Under the pieces are notes generated by a model, which had not been told where the DNA came from, did not search any database, and worked only from the letters and a program-made list of their open reading frames with translations. Position numbers and translations under genes: made by a program. DNA of 20,432 nucleotides. It comes from Accumulibacter sp. GTDB lineage: Bacteria; Pseudomonadota; Gammaproteobacteria; Burkholderiales; Rhodocyclaceae. The stretch lies in NCBI GenBank assembly GCA_031276375.1, contig JAISNE010000432.1, positions 1 through 20,432 of the forward strand, read 5' to 3'. Shown one piece after another: positions 7,727 through 16,393 of the stretch (its first letter is position 1; every line of letters starts with the position of its first letter).

Positions 7727-9178
7727 TCAAGATGGAAAGGCTAAGGATTTGACGGTCAGCGGAACGATCTCGCCGCCAAAGAAAGGCTTGCCGATGTCTA
7801 CGTAGTCGCCCTCGCGGGTGTCTACCTCGTCGATGACCGCCAGTTCGCGTCCGGCAAGCGCGGGCTGGAGTTCCATGCCGAGAATCTTGCCCAGATCCTG
7901 CCGGGCGATGACGATCAGCGGGTGTTTCCGGTTGTCGTGCCGCTCATTGAAACGGCGTAATTCATCGGCCGCGACGAGCACGTCGCGGTACTTCACGGGC
8001 AGGTCGCCGGGCAGGGCGAGCGCCAGGAGGTCGCTGGCCGGGTCGAGATCCATCCGCGCGGCGTTGATGCTCCAATCGTCCGCCAGGCGCGCTCGCGTCA
8101 CGTCGCTCCACAGGATGTGCGGTTGCACGACGGGGACGTTGCGGATCGGCAAACGCCGGTAATTGAGCCAGATCGTGCTGCCGGACAGCGACAGCGTGTA
8201 GGCGCCGGCGCCGATCACGGTGGCGCGCAGCGTCTGCCTGGCCGGAACGACCGGCAGCGCGGCGAAATTCCCGTCGGCGCGCAGCGCGCGCGCGAGCAGC
8301 GGGCCGATGTCGCCAAACTCGAAGAGGCGGTCCTCGCGCGGGCGATAGAAACATTCGCCGACGCCGCCGGAGATGAACACCGCGTCGTAGCGATGTCCGG
8401 CGCGCAGGCAATCGGTCATCAGCAGTTCGCTTGCCAGCGCGGACGCCTGCCCGGCCGCCACTTCATGGATCAGCGCGGCCATGCGCCGGGCGACGGCCTC
8501 GAGCCGCGGCAGGCCGATCGAAGCCGCATCGTCCGCGGCATGGCCCGGCGCGCCGGAAGAAGCGCCGGACAACTCGCGCAGAATCCGCCGGGCGGGCGCG
8601 TGTATCCTGGTCGCGCGGCCGTTCCGGTCGGTCTCGATCAAATGCCCGCCGACGTTGAGGCAAGCCGTGTCGACCACGCGCCCGGCCTGGAAAACGGCAT
8701 AGTTCGACGTGCCTCCGCCGATGTCGATGTTGAGGACGCGCGCGGCATGCTCGCGCGAGTAATCGCCGGCCCCGGCGCCCTGCCCCGCGATCACCGATTC
8801 CAGATGCGGCCCGGCGGTCGCGACGACGAAATCGCCCAGCGCCTCCGCCAGCGTCATGATCGCCTCGCGCGCGTTGCGGGCCTTGGACGTTTCCCCGGTG
8901 ATGATGATGGCGCCGGTCTCGACCTTTGCGGGCGCAAGTCCCGCCGCCCGATATTGATCGAGGATGAAAGCCCTGAGCGCCTCGACGCCGACGCGCCCTT
9001 CGCCATCGAACGGCGTGAAGATCACCGGCGACAGATAAGTGATCTCGCGCCGGGAAAACTCATAATGCGGCACCTGCGAAACCGAGGCGCGGTTGATGAG
9101 TTCCAGGCGCGAGAAAATCACCTGCGTCGTCGTCGTGCCGATGTCGATGCCAACGCTGTCGATTTGTCGGGCGCTCAT
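7727..9178 (-). CDS. eutA: Ethanolamine ammonia-lyase reactivating factor EutA
   Basis: A 483-residue actin/Hsp70-fold ATPase that removes damaged cobalamin from EutBC so that fresh cofactor can bind. Visible family marks are GIDIGTTTTQVIFS near the N terminus (phosphate-binding loop), IITGETSKARNA, VLNIDIGGGTSNYAVF (second phosphate loop) and VFISGGVGECFY (adenosine region). It is slightly longer than the E. coli protein (467). The insertion SGASSGAPGHAADDAAS in the middle may account for that. The ribosome binding site is weak (GGATCACGCC before the ATG). It lies 43 bp after eutH and 22 bp before eutB. Confidence 0.96.
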   Translation of the reverse strand: MSARQIDSVGIDIGTTTTQVIFSRLELINRASVSQVPHYEFSRREITYLSPVIFTPFDGEGRVGVEALRAFILDQYRAAGLAPAKVETGAIIITGETSKARNAREAIMTLAEALGDFVVATAGPHLESVIAGQGAGAGDYSREHAARVLNIDIGGGTSNYAVFQAGRVVDTACLNVGGHLIETDRNGRATRIHAPARRILRELSGASSGAPGHAADDAASIGLPRLEAVARRMAALIHEVAAGQASALASELLMTDCLRAGHRYDAVFISGGVGECFYRPREDRLFEFGDIGPLLARALRADGNFAALPVVPARQTLRATVIGAGAYTLSLSGSTIWLNYRRLPIRNVPVVQPHILWSDVTRARLADDWSINAARMDLDPASDLLALALPGDLPVKYRDVLVAADELRRFNERHDNRKHPLIVIARQDLGKILGMELQPALAGRELAVIDEVDTREGDYVDIGKPFFGGEIVPLTVKSLAFPS

Positions 9179-9221
9179 GGCGTGATCCAGATTCTCCGGT
9201 CTTTTCGGCGTTCGGCGAAAG

Positions 9222-10442
9222 TCACGACGTTTGGGCCGCCGGCTTCGGCGCGATCATCAACGCGACGAAAATCGCGGTGAAGCCGCCGACCAGCTTGCCG
9301 ACGATCACCGGGAAGATCATCGGCGGCATGTTCGCCGCGGTAAAGCCAAGGTGGTCGCCAAAGGTGAAGGCCGCCGAGACGCAGAACGCCACGTTGATGA
9401 CCTTGCCGCGGTCGTCCATCTTGTTCATCATGCCGAACATCGGGATGTTGTTGGCCAGCGTGGCCACCATGCCGGCCGCCGCCGCATCGTTCATTTTCAG
9501 CAACGAACCGATCTTCATCAACTGGTTGCCGAACCAGCGCGTCAGCAGGAAGACCATCGGATAGGCGCCGAGCAGCACGCAGGCGATGTAGCCGATCGTC
9601 TCGACGGCGCGCATGATGGCCCCCGCCTTGTCGTCCCCGGTCATGAAAATCGGGTCCATGCCGGGAATGATCGACACGCCCAGCGTCGTCTGGAACACCG
9701 CGCAGGCAAGCCCGATGGTAATCAGCGCGACCAGGAACTTGGCGAATATCTGGAAGCCGGAGATCATCTTTTCGGGGATCAGCTTGAGGCCCAGCGCGAT
9801 CAGCGCCGAGATGGCGATGACCGGAATCAGGTTCATCAGGATCATGTTCATCGAGAACACCACCGGCTGCCCGTCAACCACGATGTTCGAGGCCATGGCG
9901 ACCAATCCGCCCGCGATGCAGCCCAGCGGAATGGTGACGATGCCGGCGAGGATGCCCATGGCGAGGAAACGCCGGTCTTCCTTGTCGATGATGCCAAGCC
10001 CCACGGGAATCGAAAACACGATGGTCGGGCCCATCATCGCGCCCAGCACCAGGCCGGCGTAAAGCCATGCCGCGGTATCTCCCCCCGCCAGTTCCTTGGC
10101 GAGGAAGAAACCGCCCATGTCATTGGCGAGAAGCGTGGTGGCGAACATCGCCGGACTCGCGCCCAGCGCGGTGTAGATCGGCACCACGACCGGGCGCAGG
10201 ATGTTGGCCAGCACGGGCGCGAGCGCGATCACGCCGACCATCGCCAGGCCCAGCGCGCCCATCGCCATGAAGCCTTCCTCGAACTGCTTGCCCGAGCCGC
10301 CGATGGCCTTGCCGACGGAACCCAGGCCGATCTTGCCGAGAACCTCCTCGGTTCCGCCGAACTGGTCGAAAACGCGATCCAGCGCCGCGAGAGCCATGAA
10401 AATCATCATGATCCACATGATGATGACGTTGATATTGTCCAT
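9222..10442 (-). CDS. eutH: EutH ethanolamine permease
   Basis: A 406-residue, very hydrophobic inner-membrane protein with about ten or eleven predicted membrane helices. It matches enteric EutH through GGQFEEGFMAMGALGLAM-like (here GKQFEEGFMAMGALGLAM), NDMGGFFLAKELAGGDTAAW, GPTIVFSIPVGLGI, IPEKMISGFQIFAKFLVALI and ATLANNIPMFGMM. Enteric EutH matters mostly at low ethanolamine or low pH, where the protonated amine cannot diffuse in. AGGAGG lies 5 bases before the ATG, the strongest ribosome binding site in this part of the operon. It is 148 bp after eutG. Confidence 0.97.
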   Translation of the reverse strand: MDNINVIIMWIMMIFMALAALDRVFDQFGGTEEVLGKIGLGSVGKAIGGSGKQFEEGFMAMGALGLAMVGVIALAPVLANILRPVVVPIYTALGASPAMFATTLLANDMGGFFLAKELAGGDTAAWLYAGLVLGAMMGPTIVFSIPVGLGIIDKEDRRFLAMGILAGIVTIPLGCIAGGLVAMASNIVVDGQPVVFSMNMILMNLIPVIAISALIALGLKLIPEKMISGFQIFAKFLVALITIGLACAVFQTTLGVSIIPGMDPIFMTGDDKAGAIMRAVETIGYIACVLLGAYPMVFLLTRWFGNQLMKIGSLLKMNDAAAAGMVATLANNIPMFGMMNKMDDRGKVINVAFCVSAAFTFGDHLGFTAANMPPMIFPVIVGKLVGGFTAIFVALMIAPKPAAQTS

Positions 10443-10539
10443 ATTCCCTCCTTCACGTGACGCGCCTTCCCGATCCCGCCGGGATTTGGCGCAATGAATT
10501 TCCGGTTCAAAACATCCTTACTTCGACAGCAACTCCGTT

Positions 10540-10568
10540 TCGTCGAGGCTTTCCTCTCGTCGAGGCTT
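10540..10568. repeat. Short tandem repeat in the eutG-eutH gap
   Basis: TCGTCGAGGCTT occurs at 10540-10551 and again at 10557-10568, a 17-bp period. It lies in the 148-bp leader between eutG and eutH. A small hairpin, ATCCC-GCC-GGGAT (10473-10485), lies closer to eutH. Neither has a U run, so a role in termination is not supported; a local duplication is the simplest reading. Confidence 0.4.
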
Positions 10569-10590
10569 CCCTCCATTGAAATGAAAGGCG

Positions 10591-11793
10591 TCAGCGCAGG
10601 CAGGCATGCTGATACACCCCGATGATCTGTTCGCGCGAAACCGTGCGCGGATTCGATTCGATGCAGACATCGCGCAGCGCCTCGTCGGCAAAAGCGCCGA
10701 AGTCTTCCGCCTTGCCGCCGACGGCGGCCAGGTCCCCCGGCAACCCGACCTCGACGATCAGGCGCTGGATATGGCCGATCGTTTCCTCGGCGGAGAGGAT
10801 CGTTCCCGACAGCGCGAGGCCGATGTCGGCGTAGGACTTTTTGCAGACCAGCGCGTTGAACCGCATCACCGAAGGCAGCATCACGGCGTTCGCCAGGCCG
10901 TGCGGCAAGCCATAGACCGGGCCGATCCGGTGCGCCAGCGCGTGGCAGAGTCCCAGGCCGGCGTTGGAAAACGCAATGCCGGCCATGTAGGAGGCCAGCG
11001 CCATTTCCTCGCGCGCCGCGACGTCGCTGCCCTTGCCGACGGCAATCGGCAAGGCGTCGCCGATCATGTGCGCGGCCCGGTACGCCAGCGCCTTGGTCAG
11101 CGGCGTGGCGTTCGTCGCGACGTAGGCCTCGATGGCGTGCGTCAGCGCATCGATGCCGGTGATCGCCGTAAACCGGGGCGGCACTTCCAGGGTCAGGCAG
11201 GCATCGATCAGCGCCAGATCGGGCACGAGATCGGTATGCGCGATCACCCGTTTGCGCCGGTTGCCCGCATCGGTGATGACCGAAACGTTCGTCGCCTCGG
11301 AACCGGTCCCCGCCGTCGTCGGCACGGCGATCAACGGCAGGCGGCGGCGCCACGGCTTGTCCGGCTCGACGAGATCCGCCACGCGGTAATCCGGATTGGC
11401 CGCCAGCACGGCGGTGGCCTTGGCGGCGTCGATCGCCGAGCCGCCGCCCAGGGCGACAACGCCTTCGGCGCGGGAGGCCCGCAGCGCCTTCGCGGTTTCT
11501 TCCACGACGTCGGAGCATGGCTCGCCCGGCGGCTGCCGGTGCAGGGTCGCCTCGATGCCATGCGCGTCGAAAGCGCGGTACATGCCCGCGGCGAGGCCGA
11601 GGTGTTCGACGATCTCGTCGATGACCACGAACACGCGGGCGATTCCCCGGCGCTGCAATGCCTCGCCGATGCGCGCGATCGCGCCCGGACCGATGTGGGT
11701 GTCCGGCGGGACGCGGAATTCCTTGACCGCCAGCGCGTTCATCTGGTCTATCGTCCGGTGGACGATCTGGCCGATGTCCGTTTCTTTCAGCAT
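10591..11793 (-). CDS. eutG: EutG iron-dependent alcohol dehydrogenase
   Basis: A 400-residue group III alcohol dehydrogenase that reduces acetaldehyde to ethanol and returns NAD+ to EutE inside the compartment. It has the NAD loop GGGSAIDAAK (116-125), TTAGTGSEATNV (159-170), and the metal ligands Asp215/His219 in GIDALTHAIEAY plus His284 in GLCHALAH and His298 in LPHGLANA, with the 14-residue spacing seen in FucO. The N-terminal 20 residues (LKETDIGQIVHRTIDQMNAL) look like an amphipathic targeting helix. No good ribosome binding site precedes the ATG. Instead a palindromic repeat element ends 11 bases upstream, and a frame running through that element stops on top of the eutG start (ATGTCATGCTGA). 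Translation may depend on coupling. Confidence 0.95.
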   Translation of the reverse strand: MLKETDIGQIVHRTIDQMNALAVKEFRVPPDTHIGPGAIARIGEALQRRGIARVFVVIDEIVEHLGLAAGMYRAFDAHGIEATLHRQPPGEPCSDVVEETAKALRASRAEGVVALGGGSAIDAAKATAVLAANPDYRVADLVEPDKPWRRRLPLIAVPTTAGTGSEATNVSVITDAGNRRKRVIAHTDLVPDLALIDACLTLEVPPRFTAITGIDALTHAIEAYVATNATPLTKALAYRAAHMIGDALPIAVGKGSDVAAREEMALASYMAGIAFSNAGLGLCHALAHRIGPVYGLPHGLANAVMLPSVMRFNALVCKKSYADIGLALSGTILSAEETIGHIQRLIVEVGLPGDLAAVGGKAEDFGAFADEALRDVCIESNPRTVSREQIIGVYQHACLR

Positions 11794-11804
11794 GACATGT
11801 ACCG

Positions 11805-12049
11805 TTCAACCTGGAAACCGCGGTTGGACGCGCTCATGTGTGCTGTCCCGGAGTGGGCTGGCACGGCGCGACGACGCGGCAGGCTCATGCCTGCAAGGAG
11901 GAGCAACACCGCCAGCGCGCTCCGGGGCAGCGCACACGAGCGCGTAACGGCCTCGCCCGATGGGTGAGCCAATGAAAAAGAAAGAAACTTTGCCATCCGG
12001 TGGCTTCCATCAAGAAAAACGAGTGGCCAACCGCGGTTTCCAGGTTCAA
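11805..12049. repeat. Palindromic (MITE-like) element between eutJ and eutG
   Basis: A 23-bp sequence at 11805-11827 recurs inverted at 12027-12049 with one mismatch. Just inside the first arm, 34 bp at 11829-11862 recurs inverted at 11911-11944 with about five mismatches, mostly transitions. At the centre GCAGGC-TCAT-GCCTGC (11879-11894) is a perfect hairpin. The left part is therefore almost a full palindrome, and an 82-bp unpaired segment separates the inner and outer right arms. It fills nearly all of the 278-bp gap between eutJ and eutG, which are close together in enterics. A frame on the minus strand (12053 to 11787, 88 codons) crosses the whole element with a hydrophobic ALAVLLLLAGM stretch; I do not think it is an established protein. 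No transposase is inside, so a non-autonomous repeat is the best reading. Confidence 0.8.
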
Positions 12050-12071
12050 ACATTCGACGACACCGATCCTT

Positions 12072-12899
12072 TCAGCACGCCGCCGCGGCGATCGCGAACG
12101 GAGTGAAAAAAATGGGGTGGCGCGGCACGGCGATCCTGTGCTCCGGGAATTCACTGGCGAACAGTTCGCCGACTCCCGGCAGGGCGCAAGAGCCGCCCGA
12201 GAGGTAAATCGTGTCGACCTCGTGTCCAGAGAGGTGCGAGCGAACGATGTCGGCCATCTTTTCAAAAACCGGGCGCACCGTCGGCCACGCGGAAGCGCCG
12301 TCGGCCAGCTTGAACGCCTCGGCCGCCTCCAGGGAAATCCGCCGGCTGCCGGCCAGGGTCAATGAGACATGATGCCCGCCGGTCGCTTCGTCGCCGGAAT
12401 AAACCACCTCGCCGCCTTGCAGAATGGCGATGCCGGTCGTTCCGCCGCCGATGTCGACGACGGCCGCCTGGTCCAGATCGAGCAAACGGGCCACCGCCGA
12501 AGGCTCGTCGATCAGCGCCGTCACCTCGAGGCCGGCCGCTTCGAGCACGTTGACCGAAATGCGCGGATCGGTTCCCGGCGGAAACGACGTGCTGGCCTGG
12601 GTGAAGGAACGGCCCAGTTTGTTTTCGAGCAGCGCCAACTGGCGGCGGACGATCGAAACGGCGCCGCAAAAATCGTAAACGACGCCGTCGCGCACCACGT
12701 CGGCCCATTCGAGGCAGACGGCCGCGGGCCGCCGCTCGGCGTCAAGCGCGACCGACACCACGTCGCTGGTGCCCAGGTCGATTCCCAGATACAAGGGGCC
12801 CTCGACCGGCAGCGGCGTCGGATCGTTCACCCGCTCGGCGGCGATATCGAGCCGCTCGGCCAGCCATTCCGGTATCGTGGAGGAAGGTTTCGCTTGCAT
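12072..12899 (-). CDS. eutJ: EutJ, Hsp70/actin-like chaperone-type protein
   Basis: A 275-residue protein of the actin/Hsp70 ATPase fold, thought to help compartment or enzyme assembly; its biochemical role is not firmly known. Family marks: LGIDLGTSDVVSVALD (38-53, first phosphate loop), CLEWADVVRDGVVYDFCGAV, SFPPGTDPRISVNVLEAAGLEV, DEPSAVARLL, VVDIGGGTTGIAIL (second phosphate loop), DEATGGHHVSLTLAG and YLSGGSCALPGVGELF. It ends FTPFAIAAAAC, a few residues shorter than E. coli EutJ as I remember it. The ribosome binding site is weak. It starts 30 bp after eutE. A palindromic element begins 22 bp past its stop. Confidence 0.95.
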   Translation of the reverse strand: MQAKPSSTIPEWLAERLDIAAERVNDPTPLPVEGPLYLGIDLGTSDVVSVALDAERRPAAVCLEWADVVRDGVVYDFCGAVSIVRRQLALLENKLGRSFTQASTSFPPGTDPRISVNVLEAAGLEVTALIDEPSAVARLLDLDQAAVVDIGGGTTGIAILQGGEVVYSGDEATGGHHVSLTLAGSRRISLEAAEAFKLADGASAWPTVRPVFEKMADIVRSHLSGHEVDTIYLSGGSCALPGVGELFASEFPEHRIAVPRHPIFFTPFAIAAAAC

Positions 12900-12929
12900 G
12901 ATGAAGTATCCGTGGCCGGCGAGCGAGGC

Positions 12930-14351
12930 TCAGACGATGCGAAAATGGTCGACCAGCACGCAACGGCGCAGGCGCACGAACGTCCGCGCCGAGGTGACGC
13001 CCTCTCCGGTGGGCGTCGAAATGGTCATCGTCGTCCATCCCTCGCCGCCGAAGCCCAGCCCCGCCAGACAAGGACCGTTCTTGACGAAGATGCTGGTATT
13101 GATCTCGTTCGCCATGCGGTCCAGATTGTCGAGATCCTTGGAGTGCATCGCCGCCGTGTGCCGGCATCCGCCCTCCAGCTTCACCGCCAGATCGATGGCC
13201 TGGTCGGCGTCGTCGACGCGGATCAGCGGCAGCACCGGCATCATCAGTTCGGTCACCGCGAAAGGATGATCCGCCGTGGTCTCGACGAACAGCAGGCGCG
13301 TGTCGTCCGGCACCTCGAGGCCGATGGCCGCGGCGAACCTGGCGGCGTCACGGCCGACGAAGTCGCGGTTGACCGTGCCTTTTCCGTCGGCGCCGATCTT
13401 GCTCAGGATGATCTCCTTCAGCCGCTCCGCCTGGTCGCGGTTGATCTCGACGGCGCGATGCTTTTTCATTTCGCTCTTCAGCGAATCGGCGATCCGGCCG
13501 ACGGCGATGATTTCTTTTTCATCGACGCAGATGAGGTTGTTGTCGAACGACGCGCCCCAGACGATATCGCGCGCCGCGCGCGGAATATCGGCCGTTTCGT
13601 CGACGACCACCGGCGGATTTCCGGCGCCGGCCGCGATCAGCCGCTTGTCGGTCGTCTTGCGCGCGGCATGGACGACGGCTTCGCCGCCGGTCACGGTCAA
13701 TAAATTGATGCCGGGATAGACGAACAGGCGCTGCGCGGTTTCGATGTTCGGCTCGGCCACCGTGACGACGGCGTTCTCCGGTCCGCCCACCGCGACGACC
13801 GCCTCGTTCAGCACCGTCACCGCGCGCTGCGAGACGCGCCTGGCGGCGGGATGCGGCGCGAAGACGACGGCATTGCCGGCCGAGATCATGCTGATCGCGT
13901 TGTTGATCACGGTCGCCGCCGGATTGGTCGACGGCGTGACCGAAGCGATCACGCCCCAGGCGGCGTTTTCCTGCAACGACAATCCCTTGTCGCCGGTCAG
14001 GGCCAACGGGCTGAGGCATTCCGGCCCCGGCGTGAAACGCGCTTGCGAAACATTCTTGCTTACCTTGTCCTCCACGCGCCCCATGCCGGTTTCGGCAACG
14101 GCCATTTCCGCCAATTCGCGCGCGTGCCGTTCGCCGGCCTTGCGAATGGCATCGACGACCAGACGACGCATCGCGATCGTGCGCAAGGCGCGCTGGGCGC
14201 GGTGCGCCTCCGCGACAGCGTCGTCGAGTTCGTGGAAAACTCCGGCCGAGAGCTTGCCGCTCCTGGCGGGAGGCGTTTCCGCGACGACGGACGATTGCCG
14301 CATCGACTGGATCACCGCGCGGACGACACGCTCGACATCGCTCTGGTTCAT
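12930..14351 (-). CDS. eutE: EutE CoA-acylating acetaldehyde dehydrogenase
   Basis: A 473-residue enzyme that oxidises acetaldehyde with NAD+ and CoA to acetyl-CoA inside the compartment. Family blocks: SETGMGRVEDK-like AETGMGRVEDKVSKN (87-100), NAAWGVIASVTPSTNPAATVINN (129-151), GGPEN, VTGGEAVV, AAGAGNPPVVVDETAD, GASFDNNLICVDEKE with catalytic Cys275, and the conserved end FVRLRRCVLVD. The N-terminal MNQSDVERVVRAVIQSMRQS is the amphipathic targeting helix, joined by a short Pro-rich linker. The ATG at 14351 is chosen because AGGAG lies 5 bases upstream and the protein then begins like enteric EutE (MNQQDIEQVV); a GTG two codons earlier is possible. 82 bp after eutN, 30 bp before eutJ. Confidence 0.97.
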   Translation of the reverse strand: MNQSDVERVVRAVIQSMRQSSVVAETPPARSGKLSAGVFHELDDAVAEAHRAQRALRTIAMRRLVVDAIRKAGERHARELAEMAVAETGMGRVEDKVSKNVSQARFTPGPECLSPLALTGDKGLSLQENAAWGVIASVTPSTNPAATVINNAISMISAGNAVVFAPHPAARRVSQRAVTVLNEAVVAVGGPENAVVTVAEPNIETAQRLFVYPGINLLTVTGGEAVVHAARKTTDKRLIAAGAGNPPVVVDETADIPRAARDIVWGASFDNNLICVDEKEIIAVGRIADSLKSEMKKHRAVEINRDQAERLKEIILSKIGADGKGTVNRDFVGRDAARFAAAIGLEVPDDTRLLFVETTADHPFAVTELMMPVLPLIRVDDADQAIDLAVKLEGGCRHTAAMHSKDLDNLDRMANEINTSIFVKNGPCLAGLGFGGEGWTTMTISTPTGEGVTSARTFVRLRRCVLVDHFRIV

Positions 14352-14433
14352 ATCCACTCCTCACTCCTTTCAAACCTTTGCCGGTTTTCCCCGCGGACAA
14401 CGCGCGCCACGAACCGTCTTCAGGGCGCCGGTC

Positions 14434-14718
14434 TCATTTGTGGAAAATCACTTTGTTCTCGACGACCACCTCATCGACGATACCGATGACCGAGAGATCG
14501 ATGGGCACCTCGGCGTCGTGCGTTTTACGCGCCGAACTTCCGGAGACCACCAGCACCCATTCGCCATTTCCGGCGCCGATTCCATCCGCGGCGACTTCGG
14601 GGTTGCCCTGCGGTTTCCCGTCGACGTCCAGGAAATCCACCAGCAGAAGCCGATCCTGCTCAAAGCCGCCGCATTTGACCGTCGAGACCACTTGACCTAT
14701 GACGACTGCCAGTTTCAT
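14434..14718 (-). CDS. eutN: EutN pentameric vertex protein
   Basis: A 94-residue BMC vertex (EutN/CcmL) protein: MKLAVVIGQVVSTVKCGGFE, LLLVDFLD, GAGNGEWVLVVSGSSAR, VIGIVDEVVVENKVIFHK. The order and the length are those of enteric EutN. Pentamers of this family cap the corners of the shell. The ATG at 14718 has AAGGACGG upstream; in-frame ATGs further upstream give a non-homologous extension and are not used. It follows eutM after an unusually long gap of 273 bp. Confidence 0.96.
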   Translation of the reverse strand: MKLAVVIGQVVSTVKCGGFEQDRLLLVDFLDVDGKPQGNPEVAADGIGAGNGEWVLVVSGSSARKTHDAEVPIDLSVIGIVDEVVVENKVIFHK

Positions 14719-14991
14719 ATCCGTCCTTGCCCATAAAAGTTGGCCGGCACGCGACCGCGAAATCCGAATTTTCGAGTGACGCCACCCCGTCGCCGACAAC
14801 ATCCGGCAAAACGGCCCTTGCGTATCGACCGCGATTCCACTCCCGTTTCCAGGCTTTCGCCGACTTCGTTCCGTCACGATGCCGTTGCCTACCCCGTCCC
14901 CGCCTCACCGACGGTCCGGAAACGCAACGCATCGTCCGGGCACGCTCCGCAACGGCGCCGTCCGGTTCAACGCGAACGGCCCGCGCGGGGT
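14719..14991. other. Unexplained 273-bp gap between eutM and eutN
   Basis: Short of 300 bp but far longer than usual inside this operon. No frame on either strand resembles a known Eut protein. A 10-bp palindrome ACGGCGCCGT near 14963-14972 is the only local symmetry I noticed. No promoter or terminator is obvious. Confidence 0.4.
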
Positions 14992-15282
14992 TCAGTCGTC
15001 GATGTTGCCGCTCATCTTGATCGGGAAGACTTCTTCCAGATCGCCATGCGGACGCGGGATCACGTGCACCGAAACCAGTTCGCCGATGCGCTGCGCGGCA
15101 GCGGCGCCGGCATCCGTCGCGGCCTTGCAGGCGGCCACATCGCCGCGCACCATCGCCGTCACGAAGCCGCCGCCGATCTGCTTGACGCCGACCAGTTTGA
15201 CGCGCGCGGCCTTGACCATGGCGTCAGAGGCTTCGATCAATGCCACCAGACCCTTGGTTTCGATCATTCCTAAAGCTTCCAT
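14992..15282 (-). CDS. eutM: EutM hexameric shell protein
   Basis: A 96-residue single BMC-domain protein, nearly identical to E. coli EutM through [39 protein letters not shown] and [20 protein letters not shown] to LEEVFPI. Differences I can see are FV in place of LC after the GGG pore turn and a changed C-terminal tail (KMSGNIDD). It forms the flat hexagonal sheet that makes up most facets. AAGGAG lies 7 bases before the ATG. The 100-bp gap to eutD upstream contains a second, unused GGAGG but no clear promoter. Confidence 0.98.
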   Translation of the reverse strand: MEALGMIETKGLVALIEASDAMVKAARVKLVGVKQIGGGFVTAMVRGDVAACKAATDAGAAAAQRIGELVSVHVIPRPHGDLEEVFPIKMSGNIDD

Positions 15283-15382
15283 TACTTTCTCCTTCAAAAA
15301 AACATTGGACATACATCGGATAATTGCCATGACTCGAACAACGCGGGAAATGACGTTCAATTTTCGTTTGTCCGGACCTCCT

Positions 15383-16393
15383 TCAGTGAACCGCCTCGGC
15401 TTCGCCGGGCGGCGCCATCTTCATGGCGACAAGGGAAACCTCAACCATGTCCTCCGTGCTGCAACCGCGCGAAAGATCGTGCATCGGGTGTTTCAGTCCC
15501 TGGATCATCGGGCCGATCGCGCCATAGCCGCCCATCCGCTGGGCGATCTTGTAGCCGATGTTTCCCGCCGCCAGCGAAGGGAAGATGAAAACGTTGGCGT
15601 TGCCGGACAACGGGCTGTCCGGCGTTTTCCGCGCCGCGACCGAGGGCACGCAGGCCGCGTCGAATTGCAGCTCGCCGTCGATGACGAGGTCCGGACGGCG
15701 CGCGCGCGCCAGCGCCGCCGCCTCGCGCACCGCCTGCGCCTCCGGATGCCTGGCGCTGCCGTGGCTGGAAAAGGAGAGCATCGCCACGCGCGGCGTTTCG
15801 CCGGTCACGTTGCGGAAACTTTCCGCGGCGCTGACGGCGATATCGGCCAACTGTTCGACCGTCGGCCGGGGCACGACGCCGCAGTCCCCGAAACCGAGAA
15901 CGCGTCCGCCACCGTCTTTGCTCTCGGGCGGCAGCATGAAAAATATCGAGGAAACCGTCTTGTTGCCCTCGGCGAGGCCAAGGACGCGCAGCCCGGCGCG
16001 CAGGACGGCCGAGGTCGTCGAGAGATTGCCGGCAATGCAATGGCTGGCGATGCCGTACTCGACGAGCGCCGCGCCGAACCACAGCGGATCGGCCATTTGT
16101 GACCGGATTTCCTCCGGCCGGCTGTCCGGATGGCGCTCGGCGTACCCTTCGACGAAACGGTCGAGCAAAGGCGAGACCGCCGGGTCGATGACCGGCGCCG
16201 CTTCGAGGCGCAGCCCCTTGCGCAGGCAGAACGCGCGCAACTCGAACGGATTCCCGAGCAGAACCGGCTTTGCCCAGCCCTCGCGGGCCAGCCGGGCGGC
16301 GGCGAGGATGGCGCGCTCGTCCAGGCTGTCGGGGAACACGATGCGCCCCGGACGGCCGCGCGCCGCTTCGGCGCAACGGGCGATCAGTTCCAT
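15383..16393 (-). CDS. eutD: EutD phosphotransacetylase
   Basis: A 336-residue PTA-family enzyme that converts acetyl-CoA and phosphate to acetyl phosphate and CoA, recycling CoA for EutE. It has [14 protein letters not shown] near the start, [24 protein letters not shown] [63 protein letters not shown] and [20 protein letters not shown], then [11 protein letters not shown]. Length equals E. coli EutD (338). The ATG at 16393 overlaps the eutT stop by 10 bp, with AGGA before it; the long open frame further upstream is a shadow of eutT. Confidence 0.97.
   Translation of the reverse strand: MELIARCAEAARGRPGRIVFPDSLDERAILAAARLAREGWAKPVLLGNPFELRAFCLRKGLRLEAAPVIDPAVSPLLDRFVEGYAERHPDSRPEEIRSQMADPLWFGAALVEYGIASHCIAGNLSTTSAVLRAGLRVLGLAEGNKTVSSIFFMLPPESKDGGGRVLGFGDCGVVPRPTVEQLADIAVSAAESFRNVTGETPRVAMLSFSSHGSARHPEAQAVREAAALARARRPDLVIDGELQFDAACVPSVAARKTPDSPLSGNANVFIFPSLAAGNIGYKIAQRMGGYGAIGPMIQGLKHPMHDLSRGCSTEDMVEVSLVAMKMAPPGEAEAVH

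Noticed and set aside
5041..7752. A 903-codon open frame on the plus strand
   Set aside because: It lies antisense over eutL, eutC and eutB, is rich in Arg/Val/Gly/Asp as expected from the complement of GC-rich codons, and resembles no protein; the minus-strand genes are unmistakable.
15283..15382. Internal promoter before eutM
   Set aside because: A TTGTTC and A/T-rich bases are present, but no -10 hexamer falls at a proper distance.
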